Assembly: GCF_002270355.1 (NCBI RefSeq)
Contig: NZ_NJFZ01000033.1
Location: 54,907-118,906, forward strand
Source: Flectobacillus sp. BAB-3569
GTDB lineage: Bacteria; Bacteroidota; Bacteroidia; Cytophagales; Spirosomataceae
DNA length: 64,000 bases
Reading direction: 5' to 3'
The notes beneath the pieces are model-generated. The model had not been told where the DNA came from and ran no database searches. It was given only the letters and a program-made list of their open reading frames with translations. A program made the translations under genes and the position numbers. This document shows positions 17,643-25,560 of this stretch, piece by piece (position 1 is the stretch's first letter; the number at the start of each line of letters is the position of its first letter).

Positions 17643-18251
17643 TTATATCCCATATCCCCTCAACTCATTTCTCACTTCCATTCGCCAGCGTTCTTGGTCA
17701 ATCATGTTGATGGAGTGATTGGTTTCGGCATCATATTTTTTCTGAAGTTTATTCATGAGTCGATACATATCAATAAAGAGTAGTTGAATTTCGCTGTCAT
17801 AATCTTCCACCGAAGTAATTTGTCGTGCCTTTTCTTTAAATTTCTCAATGATGGTTTTCGTAATATCAAAATGCAACTGCTCATGGTCTAATGCTGATTC
17901 GCTATTACCAGCATGGGCATTCCAAGAAGAGGATTTGAGGACATAGGCCTTAAATTGTAAATTGGCAGTAAGGACTCCTTTACTAAATTTTACATCGCCA
18001 ATATATTCAAAGTTTGAAAAAACCTGAGCCGAATACGACGTAAAAACGGGAGGTTTTCCATGAAAATCACTCCATCGTAGTGGTCTTGAAGGACTCCAAA
18101 ATAGGGTATCGCCTTTGTCGGGGTTATCGATGCGATAATCAGGGAGAATATTTATTACAAGAGACCTTGCAAGGATTGGATTTTTGTCATAGTTTACAGA
18201 CATCCATTGATTCAGATGCTCGGCACCTCTTCTGAATAATCTCTCAAGCAT
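17643..18251 (-). CDS. DUF922-type putative metallopeptidase, C-terminal part after frameshift
   Basis: This 202-residue frame contains FWSPSRPLRWSDFHGKPP and ALDHEQLHFDI. His123-Glu124-x-x-His127 forms an HExxH zinc-binding motif, as in DUF922 proteins. The sequence begins without a signal peptide and overlaps the preceding frame by 40 bp. Adding one A at the CAAAAATG string (18249-18256) would fuse it to that frame, which has the signal peptide, giving one secreted protein of about 356 residues. A separate translated product starting at this ATG is possible, since AAAAATG is a workable Bacteroidota start context. No proteolytic activity is established for the family. A degenerate paralogue lies at 53386-53961. 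Confidence 0.75.
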   Translation of the reverse strand: MLERLFRRGAEHLNQWMSVNYDKNPILARSLVINILPDYRIDNPDKGDTLFWSPSRPLRWSDFHGKPPVFTSYSAQVFSNFEYIGDVKFSKGVLTANLQFKAYVLKSSSWNAHAGNSESALDHEQLHFDITKTIIEKFKEKARQITSVEDYDSEIQLLFIDMYRLMNKLQKKYDAETNHSINMIDQERWRMEVRNELRGYGI

Positions 18252-18715
18252 TTTTGATAATTATCATACTCGCCAAATGAGCGTTTGAAAAGCGTTTTAC
18301 TTTTGAAGCTAGTAAATACAACATCCGTTCCTGCTCTAGTAAAAGAAAAAGCCAGCTCGATACTACATTCGCCATGAATCATATTATCCTTAATTTTCTC
18401 CTGTATATCCAGATTTTTGATATGAATCGTAATGGCATAGTCAAGCGTGTCTCGACGTACAGGATTATGGAAAAAACTACGACCGTACTTGCTTAACGAA
18501 ATACTTGGCTTGAGCTGTAATAACGTATTATCAGCCCCGAAGGCATGACCAATTCGAGAAGCGTTGTTTCGAATATCTGATACTTTTTCGATATAGAAGT
18601 ACGTAGGCGTAAGAGGAGGTTCGCTTGTTTGTAAGTGAACAAATTTTACGAGATTTTGTCCCAAATGACAAAATGGCGACACAAAACACATCATAAAAAA
18701 GAAGAGATGTTTCAT
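18212..18715 (-). CDS. Secreted protein, N-terminal part of the split DUF922 gene
   Basis: This 167-residue frame opens with a signal peptide (MKHLFFFMMCFVSPFCHLG) and continues with a beta-rich region of unknown family (YFYIEKVSDIRNNASRIG, TLDYAITIHIKNLDIQEKI, CSIELAFSFTRAGTDVVFTSF). Its last 14 residues overlap the start of the DUF922 frame and look like out-of-frame read-through. Fused with one extra base, the junction would read DNYQKMLERLFRRGAEHLNQ. I infer that both frames are one original gene. If the split is genuine, this part would be secreted alone and the metallopeptidase part left in the cytoplasm. Confidence 0.65.
   Translation of the reverse strand: MKHLFFFMMCFVSPFCHLGQNLVKFVHLQTSEPPLTPTYFYIEKVSDIRNNASRIGHAFGADNTLLQLKPSISLSKYGRSFFHNPVRRDTLDYAITIHIKNLDIQEKIKDNMIHGECSIELAFSFTRAGTDVVFTSFKSKTLFKRSFGEYDNYQKCLRDYSEEVPSI
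18249..18256 (-). other. Frameshift site, CAAAAATG
   Basis: On the minus strand the first frame reads TAT CAA AAA TGC; with six A it would read TAT CAA AAA ATG CTT and enter the DUF922 frame. It is the second of three genes in the window interrupted at CAAAAAT. Confidence 0.7.
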
Positions 18716-18833
18716 CGTAATTTTTTTTAAGTAACAAGAAAGCGTAAACGAATACTATTACAACGGTGAATATTGAATATATCCTTTTGATTACAAGTTC
18801 ATTCTAGTAACAGATTTAAGGTTAACTAATAAC

Positions 18834-19012
18834 TTTCTTAAGTAATCGTGGAGAATAGGATTTGAGTTATGTGTTTAGGCACTAAGCAAAGAGCTTTAAC
18901 CTGTTTTTTTAATAATCACAGTCATGCTTTTTCCCAAATCTCACCGCCGAAAGCCGTCACCTGAAAGCTAAAAGATTAATTTTTTTTGCCCACTAACTTA
19001 TACTTACATTAA
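18834..19012 (+). repeat. Long dispersed repeat, copy 2
   Basis: Starting at ttcttaagtaatcgtggaga, it shares with copy 1 the ordered words ttatgtgttta, aataatcacagtcatgct, caccgccgaaagccgt, ctgaaagct and ttttgcccactaactta. It fills most of the 370-bp gap between the split DUF922 gene and the small membrane protein gene. The rest of that gap (18716-18833) is AT-rich spacer. Confidence 0.8.
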
Positions 19013-19085
19013 GATAAATAAAAATTAGGAGGAATAATTCAAATTGGTTATATTCAATAAAAAATATAAACTATTGACTAAGACT

Positions 19086-19274
19086 ATGGGAAATTCACAT
19101 CATTCACAAGAAGTAGAAAACGATTTGTCAACATTCGAACTCATTGCGTTGTTCGTTGTTTTTTGCGTAATTTTAATTTGGTTAGGTGATACCTTCACCG
19201 CTACAGTTGGAATTATATTGGAAGGACTTGTATTTGCTGTTGCTTATAATTCGAAGAATAATCAGATTGATTGA
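19086..19274 (+). CDS. Small single-pass membrane protein, unknown function
   Basis: This 62-residue protein has a polar N terminus (MGNSHHSQEVENDLS) and a hydrophobic stretch of about 30 residues (ELIALFVVFCVILIWLG and on), then a second weak one and the polar end NSKNNQID. I do not recognise a family. The ATG at 19086 is chosen; a TTG at 19044, with an AGGAGG about 12 bases before it, would add 14 basic residues, and that Shine-Dalgarno-like match makes it a real alternative. It stands alone and converges on yebC, with a strong shared terminator between them. Confidence 0.55.
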   Translation: MGNSHHSQEVENDLSTFELIALFVVFCVILIWLGDTFTATVGIILEGLVFAVAYNSKNNQID

Positions 19275-19316
19275 CAGATGTGATAAATTTAAAGAGGAAT
19301 ACACGATTATTTAACC

Positions 19317-19361
19317 AAAATAAAAAGGGAATAAAGCATTGCTTTATTCCCTTTTTATTTT
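19317..19361. terminator. Bidirectional terminator between the small membrane protein gene and yebC
   Basis: A perfect inverted repeat, with arms aaaagggaataaagca and tgctttattcccttttt plus A/T runs on both flanks, sits between two converging genes. It can terminate both. Confidence 0.9.
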
Positions 19362-19378
19362 GAAAACCTTTGCTGATA

Positions 19379-20101
19379 TTACTCTACAAGCATATTGTGA
19401 TACACGTTTTGAACATCATCATCTTCTTCTAATTTATCGATAAGCTTTTCAATATCAGCAGCTTGTTCTTCTGTGAGCTTTTTGAAATCAGTAGGAATAC
19501 GTTCAAAGTCTGCACCTTGGATTTCGTAACCTTGCTCTTCTAAGTATTTTTGAATAGCACCAAAAGCAGTAAAGCCACCATAAATATTGATTTGGTTAGC
19601 TTCTGTATCTAAGAAAAGCTCCTCTGCACCAAAGTCAATAAGTTCTAACTCTAGTTCTTCGATGTCGGTAGTGCCATTATTAGCAATTTTGAAAATACAC
19701 TTACGGTCAAAAATAAAGTCAAGCATGCCCGATGTACCTACGCTACCACCGCATTTGGTAAAGTAACTACGAACGTTGGCAATACTACGGTTAGTGTTAT
19801 CGGTAGTACATTCTACTAAGACTGCTACACCGTGTAGTCCGTATCCTTCATATACAATCTCTTTGTAATCCTCTTGGTCTTTCGAAGTGGCACGTTTGAT
19901 TGCGTTTTCGATATTGACTTTTGGCATGTTTACCGCTCTAGCATTTTGCATGATAGCACGCAAACGAGAGTTAGAGGTAGGGTCAGGACCGCCTGATTTT
20001 ACAGCGATTGTAATATCTTTACCGATTTTGGTAAAAGTTTTGGCCATTTGGCCCCATCTTTTAAACTTTCTGGCTTTACGGAATTCAAAGGCTCTTCCCA
20101 T
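19379..20101 (-). CDS. yebC: YebC/PmpR (TACO1) family protein
   Basis: This 240-residue cytoplasmic protein has the typical N terminus MGRAFEFRKARKFKRWGQMA, followed by the family segments DPTSNSRLRAIMQNARAVNMP and VLVECTTDNTNRSIANVRSYF. Members were long annotated as transcriptional regulators; newer work on YebC/TACO1 supports a role in translation, relieving ribosome stalling at proline-rich stretches. Length and domains look complete. A promoter box lies 149 bp upstream and a bidirectional terminator downstream, so it appears to be a single-gene unit. Confidence 0.95.
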   Translation of the reverse strand: MGRAFEFRKARKFKRWGQMAKTFTKIGKDITIAVKSGGPDPTSNSRLRAIMQNARAVNMPKVNIENAIKRATSKDQEDYKEIVYEGYGLHGVAVLVECTTDNTNRSIANVRSYFTKCGGSVGTSGMLDFIFDRKCIFKIANNGTTDIEELELELIDFGAEELFLDTEANQINIYGGFTAFGAIQKYLEEQGYEIQGADFERIPTDFKKLTEEQAADIEKLIDKLEEDDDVQNVYHNMLVE

Positions 20102-20249
20102 TTTATTTGGTCATTTGAAATTGATGTGGGTCTAGAAAAATACAATTTTCAGACTTTTTCGTATGTTCAGTAATTTATGTATCAAGAAATTAGGTCATGG
20201 TTTTATTCCCAAAAATAAAGCAGACCTAAAGGGTGATTTTTTGCGAATG

Positions 20250-20257
20250 CAAAGGTA
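20250..20257 (-). promoter_or_regulatory. Candidate -7 promoter box of yebC
   Basis: On the minus strand this reads TACCTTTG followed by C, the favoured Bacteroidota form of TAnnTTTG. It implies a 5' untranslated leader of roughly 140 bases. The rest of the 382-bp gap 20102-20483 holds only this box and the terminator at 20358-20397. Confidence 0.55.
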
Positions 20258-20357
20258 CAAAAGTAGTTGGGAATTTCAGAATGGAATAAAATGATTTTAG
20301 TAATCTAGTTCATCTGTTCTATGCTTGGAGTCATTTTTTGAACAATTTTAAATTGTC

Positions 20358-20397
20358 AAAAAATAAAAAAGGTAACTAAGCTATGCCTAGTTACCTT
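20358..20397 (-). terminator. Intrinsic terminator after the NTF2-like gene
   Basis: The stem aaggtaacta / tagttacctt is followed on the minus strand by TTTTTTATTTTTT, a typical hairpin plus U-tract, 86 bp after the stop of the 20484-21032 gene. Confidence 0.85.
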
Positions 20398-20483
20398 ACT
20401 ATCTATTTCAGCGCTTGAAGATCAAGTAGGTGTTGGAAAACTAAAAGCTGTCAGCTCAAAGCCTATAGCCCTAAGCCCCAATA

Positions 20484-21032
20484 CTACCAACCATCATCAG
20501 CTTTTGGTTTTACATTTGCACTTGATTTTTTCACTACTGGAGGTTTTGGCGCAGCAGGAGCACCACCAGCACTTGGTGCAGCAGCTGTACCTCTTACGGT
20601 AGCGTCCAAATCGGTACGGCTAAATACACGGCTTACAATTTTCCAATTGTCACCAAACTTCAACATACTCAATAAATCTACATATTTGAAGTCACCAAAG
20701 CGCAATTCTACTGTGGCTACCGCTGATACGCCAATATATGAGTAAGAAATCAATTTGGTAGAGCCTCCTCTACCTTGAATACCACCAGCAGGAGTTGTAG
20801 CAACAAATTTGCGTACCGAAAGATCTTGTAATGCTCCTGTATTGGTGTTGATGCTACGAAGCATCGCTGTAGGGTGGAACGCACGGTTAAGTCGAGCGGT
20901 ATCACCTTGCATCACTCCATCAAGGTAATTGTTGACACAGGCTTTAATGCCTTCATCTTCCGATTGCGCTTGCACTTTGATTTGAAATCCTACCAGCATT
21001 AATAAGCCGAGAAGTAATGATTTAATCTTCAT
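20484..21032 (-). CDS. Secreted NTF2-like protein (Lumazine_bd_2 type)
   Basis: This 182-residue protein has a signal peptide (MKIKSLLLGLLMLVGFQIKVQAQ) followed by an NTF2-like fold of about 120 residues: IKACVNNYLDGVMQGDTARLNRAFHP, then VATVELRFGDFKYVDLLSMLKFGDNWKIVSRVF. The pattern matches the putative lumazine-binding (Lumazine_bd_2) branch. The last 35 residues are low-complexity Ala/Pro/Lys and probably disordered. No catalytic function can be assigned. It is monocistronic, with its own terminator, and diverges from the M61 peptidase gene across a 268-bp spacer. Confidence 0.82.
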   Translation of the reverse strand: MKIKSLLLGLLMLVGFQIKVQAQSEDEGIKACVNNYLDGVMQGDTARLNRAFHPTAMLRSINTNTGALQDLSVRKFVATTPAGGIQGRGGSTKLISYSYIGVSAVATVELRFGDFKYVDLLSMLKFGDNWKIVSRVFSRTDLDATVRGTAAAPSAGGAPAAPKPPVVKKSSANVKPKADDGW

Positions 21033-21300
21033 GATGTTGGAAAAATTTGATTATTGAAGCTTTTGGGAAATCAGTAGCGAAAAGAATGCCACGAATGCCT
21101 AGGGCTGTAAAGATATGTAATTTTTAAAGTTTTGTACACTTTATGCGATTAAACTTTACTATAAACGTATAGTTAATCCAAATAGTGTACAAGGAGAGAA
21201 TAAGCTTTCTGGATTTATAGACCAACAAAATGCTGGGAGTCTTTGTCTCTTTGTCGGTTTTCTGCTAAATTACTGATAGTCCTGTCTTAATCCTCTATTT

Positions 21301-22980
21301 ATGATACTTCGTAAAAGCATTTCTTTCTTACTTTTATTGCTCGTAATTACCTCAGCAGTAAAAGCGCAAGACCTACCTATTATCAAAGAAATACACTTAA
21401 GTCCTGACCTCGATAGGTCGGGTAAAGCCGTAGGTTTACATGTAAATTATTCGGTGCAATATAATATCGATAAGAGTCACGATTTAAAGTTACTATTCAA
21501 TTCGCTACAACCTTATTTGGATAGATCAACCGATGTCGTAACTCGACTTTCCGTCATAGATACCCAAGGAGCTGTAAGTTATCGAGCCTATCCCGACACC
21601 AATATCAATGATTTAAGTCTGCAAGTTTGGAAAGGAAATCGACCAGTAAAGGGAAAAAATATCAAGATTGATTACCATATACCAGTAGCCGTATCTATTC
21701 CCAAACGCCGAGGACCACATATTGATTTACAAGCCACAGGAGGGGGATTAGCGGGGGATTTTACGAGCTTTTTATTATATCCCGAAATGCTTAACTCCGT
21801 TGACTTATCCTTAAAATGGTATTTGCCCAAAGGCTTTATGGCGGTTACTTCAAAAGGTGAAAATGATTGTCAAATCAAAGCTGATTTAAGTGAATTGATG
21901 TTTTGTCAGTTTATTGTTGGAAAAATGTTTGCCTATCCAGAAGGACGCCGAGGCAAAGGATTTAGTTTGTATGCTTTGGGTAGAAAATCAGATGAAATGA
22001 ATCAAGCTGCTGTTTGGGTCGAAAAAGTATATGCTCATTTGCGTAACCGACTAAATGGAAAGGCTGAAAACCCTTTTCGAATTTTCATCCGCTCTTACGA
22101 AGGTGGACCTCTCGCCAGTGGTGTCGCTGTAATGGGGGGATACACCTTGTATTTACCTCCCTCCGAAGATGCCACCTCCGCCGATATACACTCCTTGATT
22201 GCTCATGAAACGGTACACGCTTTTGTTGGAAGTCTTCATGCTCAAGAAGGTGAAGATGATTGGTATAGCGAGGGTATTGCAGATTATTTATGTATGGTAT
22301 TACCACTGGAAGCAGGCTTATACACACCAGCAGAATTTGGTAAACTTATCAATGAAGAGGCAGCGCTTTACTACACCAATGCGATTCGTGAGGTTTCAGA
22401 AAAGGATATTCCTAGTGTAAAGTGGTCGGGGCGAAATGCGTGGTCGATTGGGTATTCGAGAGGGGCGATGTATTTTGCTAACCTCGAAGCCAAATTAAAG
22501 CGTATACATAGTCAGGTGACAGTTGTGGCTTTAATCAATCAAATAACCCAACAAGCTCAGGCGGGTGAATATGTTACAAAGCATACATGGGAAAAGCTCT
22601 TAGCCACCTCAGTTGGACAGTGGGCAGTAGAGGATTGGAAGGCTATGCTTAGTGGAAAGTTAATTGTCCCAGAACCTGATATTTATGAAGGATATACTGT
22701 AAAAAAAATCACAACTGGGGTATTTGATTTGGGCTTTGCCAAACCTATGAAAGTGCAAAAAGGAGAATTTGTTAAAGGACTAGATCCCAATTCTGCAGCT
22801 GCCAAAGCTGGTTTGCAAGAAGGAGACGAAATATTGACTTCTATCAATATCAACAAAACTTATACAAGCTATTCAAATACGCTTTCGATTCCTGTTTTGA
22901 GAAAAGGGAAAAAATATACCATTACTTTTCAGCCAAGAAAAGGAAGTTTTGAGGCATACGAGTTTGTGAAAAAGAAATGA
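21301..22980 (+). CDS. M61-family (glycyl aminopeptidase-like) metallopeptidase with PDZ domain
   Basis: This 559-residue secreted protein has signal peptide MILRKSISFLLLLLVITSAVKAQ, an N-terminal beta domain, then a gluzincin catalytic domain. The zinc motif is HETVH (His302, Glu303, His306), with the downstream glutamate in DDWYSEGIADYL as expected third ligand. A C-terminal PDZ-like domain (about 470-545) contains FVKGLDPNSAAAKAGLQEGD. M61 members are broad aminopeptidases; the exact specificity is not readable here. The gene converges on a beta-lactamase-type hydrolase gene, with an inverted repeat between. Confidence 0.88.
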   Translation: MILRKSISFLLLLLVITSAVKAQDLPIIKEIHLSPDLDRSGKAVGLHVNYSVQYNIDKSHDLKLLFNSLQPYLDRSTDVVTRLSVIDTQGAVSYRAYPDTNINDLSLQVWKGNRPVKGKNIKIDYHIPVAVSIPKRRGPHIDLQATGGGLAGDFTSFLLYPEMLNSVDLSLKWYLPKGFMAVTSKGENDCQIKADLSELMFCQFIVGKMFAYPEGRRGKGFSLYALGRKSDEMNQAAVWVEKVYAHLRNRLNGKAENPFRIFIRSYEGGPLASGVAVMGGYTLYLPPSEDATSADIHSLIAHETVHAFVGSLHAQEGEDDWYSEGIADYLCMVLPLEAGLYTPAEFGKLINEEAALYYTNAIREVSEKDIPSVKWSGRNAWSIGYSRGAMYFANLEAKLKRIHSQVTVVALINQITQQAQAGEYVTKHTWEKLLATSVGQWAVEDWKAMLSGKLIVPEPDIYEGYTVKKITTGVFDLGFAKPMKVQKGEFVKGLDPNSAAAKAGLQEGDEILTSININKTYTSYSNTLSIPVLRKGKKYTITFQPRKGSFEAYEFVKKK

Positions 22981-23025
22981 GTAATGTGGGGATTTAGGAC
23001 TGCAAGTAGGATTTATAACTATTGC

Positions 23026-23098
23026 AGATTTGGGATTTCTGATTTCGGAAGTGTTAAAAATTAAATTTTACTTCCGAAATCCCAAATCCGATATCCGA
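23026..23098. terminator. Long inverted repeat between convergent genes
   Basis: The arms gatttgggattt...cggaagt and acttccgaaatcccaaatc pair with a 6-base bulge around an AT-rich loop. It can act as a bidirectional terminator. Related atttcgga/atcgg words lie at 31140-31200 and 32325-32460, so it may also be a dispersed repeat. Confidence 0.6.
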
Positions 23099-23122
23099 GA
23101 TGATTAAATTCATCACTCAAAA

Positions 23123-24355
23123 CTACTCATGTCCGCCTTCGACTTCTTCTTGTATGGATTCTCCTTTCATGAAATACCAAGCTTTATCGGGATATAGAAT
23201 AGACTGAGCAACCTTCACACGCGCCAAAGCATGATTGGCTACGTTTTGAAGAATTATAATGGAAGAATTATCTTTTGGGTTGTGGAGGTAGTAATTTTTG
23301 AAACCATGCCACCAACCTGTATGAAAAGTTAGCCACGAACCATCGTCCATCAATTGCAAACGCCAGCCATAGCCATAGTTTTTATTAATCAAGTTTTTGA
23401 AATGATGCGCTGGCGCAAATGCTTCCTGCAAAGTACTTTGTTTTACGAGCTTTTCACTATTCAAGGCCATATCCCATTTAAACATATCGTCGACCGTTGA
23501 GTAGATTCCTTTGTCACCTACAGCACCGTCTAGGTGGTCGAACGGAATTTGCCAGTAACCACCTCTTCTTGGGGTATGTCCTAGCGCTGCGTTGGCCACT
23601 AATGCTGTTTTGGTAGGATCATAAATAAAGGTTTTGGACATTCCCGCAGGCGCAAAAAGATACTTTTGTGCATATTCTCTGAATGACATTTTTGAAAGCT
23701 TTTCAACAATATAAGCTAGCAAAACATAATTAGAGTTATTGTAGTTGAATCGAGCATTGGGTAAATAGTTGATGCCAGGTTTGTACTTGGCAAATAGGTT
23801 TACAATTTGCTCGTTCGACATAGGTTCTTTTTTATTCACCACTTTGTCGAGGGCGTAGGCATAATTAGGAATACCAGAACAATGCGTCAGTAAACTGCGT
23901 ATCGTAATGCTAGGGTCGTAGGGAAAACTTGGGATATATTTGTAAACTGGGTCGTTATAATTGATCAAACCTTTTTCGTGCAGTTGCATGATAGCAACCG
24001 ACGTAAACTGCTTAGATACCGAAGCTAATTGAAATAGCGTCTCGGTGGTGTTTGTATCTTTCGTAGAGAAGTTTTTGTAGCCAAAAGCTCCTTTGTAGAT
24101 AATTTTTCCGTATTGAGATACTAAAACAACACCATTGAATTTGGCTTTCTTTTGGAGGTTTCTGAAAAATGTATCTAGCTTGGCTGCTTTTCGAGAAGCA
24201 ACAGTCGCATCAAAAAGTTTGGCGATACTGTCGTTTCGTGATGAGGTACTATTGGTGGTTGTATCTCCCCATTGGTTGGGTTGATGTGAACAGGCAACTA
24301 GGCCCAAAATGATTAATAAGGTAAAATAAAAAAACTGCTTCGTAATCTGCGTCAC
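23123..24355 (-). CDS. Serine hydrolase, class C beta-lactamase / DD-peptidase family, lipoprotein
   Basis: In this 410-residue protein a lipobox (LGLVAC, Cys22) places it in the membrane facing the periplasm or outside. The nucleophile motif SVSK (Ser112, Lys115) lies in LFQLASVSKQFTSV; the second motif is Tyr205-Asn-Asn (usually YxN) and the third is HTG in LTFHTGWWHGF. These mark the Beta-lactamase/PBP4-like fold, whose members include esterases, D-amino peptidases and DD-carboxypeptidases; drug hydrolysis is not implied. The start is GTG, since the signal peptide begins right there and no nearby ATG exists. It is monocistronic. Confidence 0.88.
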   Translation of the reverse strand: MTQITKQFFYFTLLIILGLVACSHQPNQWGDTTTNSTSSRNDSIAKLFDATVASRKAAKLDTFFRNLQKKAKFNGVVLVSQYGKIIYKGAFGYKNFSTKDTNTTETLFQLASVSKQFTSVAIMQLHEKGLINYNDPVYKYIPSFPYDPSITIRSLLTHCSGIPNYAYALDKVVNKKEPMSNEQIVNLFAKYKPGINYLPNARFNYNNSNYVLLAYIVEKLSKMSFREYAQKYLFAPAGMSKTFIYDPTKTALVANAALGHTPRRGGYWQIPFDHLDGAVGDKGIYSTVDDMFKWDMALNSEKLVKQSTLQEAFAPAHHFKNLINKNYGYGWRLQLMDDGSWLTFHTGWWHGFKNYYLHNPKDNSSIIILQNVANHALARVKVAQSILYPDKAWYFMKGESIQEEVEGGHE

Positions 24356-24561
24356 AACTCTGAAAATTAAGGATGTCTTATATAATGTTGTTTAGTGGGG
24401 AAGAGATTTCTTGAAAAATGCGATTTTTTGGCGGTTCAATCTCATTTTTAAAACTTCTAAGAGCATTTTTTAAAAGTTTTACCCAAAACTCTACTGCAAT
24501 TTACATTACTAAGGAATGTTTTTCAATATTTCTTCAGAAAAAACTAAGTTAAAAAAAGTTA

Positions 24562-24690
24562 TAAAGTAATCGTGCAAAATAAGATTCAAGTTATGTGTTT
24601 AGGTACAAGGCAAAGAGTATTGAATTGTTTTTTAGTAACGATAGATATATTTTACCGAATGCCCATAACTGAAAGCCGTAAGCTAAAGAA
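24562..24690 (+). repeat. Long dispersed repeat, copy 3 (shorter)
   Basis: It begins aaagtaatcgtgcaaaataa and keeps ttatgtgtttaggtacaagg, a ttttttagtaac section and ctgaaagccgtaagctaaag. It lacks the terminal ttttgcccactaactta of copies 1 and 2. Confidence 0.7.
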
Positions 24691-24691
24691 A

Positions 24692-24725
24692 AAAAGGTTT
24701 TAACAACACCTGTTAAAACCCTTTT
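24692..24725 (-). terminator. Intrinsic terminator after the gluconate-dehydrogenase-type subunit
   Basis: The stem ggttttaaca / tgttaaaacc is followed on the minus strand by a long T run (toward 24685), 15 bp after the stop codon of the 24741-25400 gene. Confidence 0.85.
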
Positions 24726-24740
24726 CAAAATTACTATTTA

Positions 24741-25400
24741 TTAATAGCTCAATCCATATTGCTTCAAGACTTCATCTGGAACGCCATCCCATTGGTTAGG
24801 GCGGTTACCTTCGTAGCCAATGTCTTTAATACCCATTTCGCTTGAGAAAAAGCCCGTTGCTGTTAAGTTTCTCATTAAAGAAAAAAACGAAACACCTTGA
24901 GAAAACTCAGGTTTAGACTTTTCAGGATAGGCAATGTCATCCACTATTGCAATACGTTGTTGTGGCGTAATGCTCACAAAATCTTTACTGAAACGCTTGA
25001 GTGATTGCGAGTCTAACCAACGTAAGCCACCTCTCAAAGGCGTCTTGAATTCATTGGGTCTATCTTTAGCAATAAATTCGATAAAAGCTGGTACACCTGC
25101 TTGAGAAGCACTTCCTGATTTGTCATCGGCTGGAATGATAATATCTACCAAAATGGTGATAGTTTTCATTTCATGCTCATTGAAGAACTTCTCAGCCATC
25201 AATTTGGCATCACGGATGGCCTCGTCTTTGGTACGACCGCCCGGGATTTTGATGTCGTCCGATTTGGCAGATGCTGCTTTTGCGCCTTTTTTAATGGGCT
25301 TTTGTTGTTCGAGCAACTCAGCGGCTTTTACTTCTGGACTAAGCACTGCCATTCCCAACGAAGTAAAACCAATATTTTTAAGATAATCTCTTCTTTTCAT
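24741..25400 (-). CDS. Gluconate 2-dehydrogenase subunit 3 family protein
   Basis: The ATG at 25400 gives 219 residues and starts MKRRDYLKNIGFTSLGMAVLS, a twin-arginine-like export signal; the longer frame begins with GTG at 25526 and adds 42 unlikely residues. The body (TITILVDIIIPADDKSGSASQAGVPAFIEFIAKDRP, then GLRWLDSQSLKRF) is the small-subunit signature of gluconate 2-dehydrogenase-type enzymes. Such subunits escort or anchor a GMC-type flavoprotein, whose gene lies 160 bp upstream on the same strand. The two proteins probably form one exported sugar or sugar-acid dehydrogenase. No cytochrome c subunit gene is adjacent. Confidence 0.9.
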   Translation of the reverse strand: MKRRDYLKNIGFTSLGMAVLSPEVKAAELLEQQKPIKKGAKAASAKSDDIKIPGGRTKDEAIRDAKLMAEKFFNEHEMKTITILVDIIIPADDKSGSASQAGVPAFIEFIAKDRPNEFKTPLRGGLRWLDSQSLKRFSKDFVSITPQQRIAIVDDIAYPEKSKPEFSQGVSFFSLMRNLTATGFFSSEMGIKDIGYEGNRPNQWDGVPDEVLKQYGLSY

Positions 25401-25560
25401 CTGAATAAAAGGTTTGAATAAGTAAATAACAGTTGGTTTAATTTGTTGTAAATCAATTGTTTGTATTGATTTTGATTGATTGGTGAGATGAAATGCTGAT
25501 AAATAAAATTTACACTCACAATTCACAACTCATAATTCAGCACTGCTACCCACTCATGTC

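Larger units (their letters stand above)
24356..24740. other. Intergenic region with dispersed-repeat copy 3 and a terminator
   Basis: This 385-bp AT-rich gap contains the repeat at 24562-24690 and the hairpin at 24692-24725. I see no gene and no clear promoter box for the hydrolase, which is read away from this region. Confidence 0.6.
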
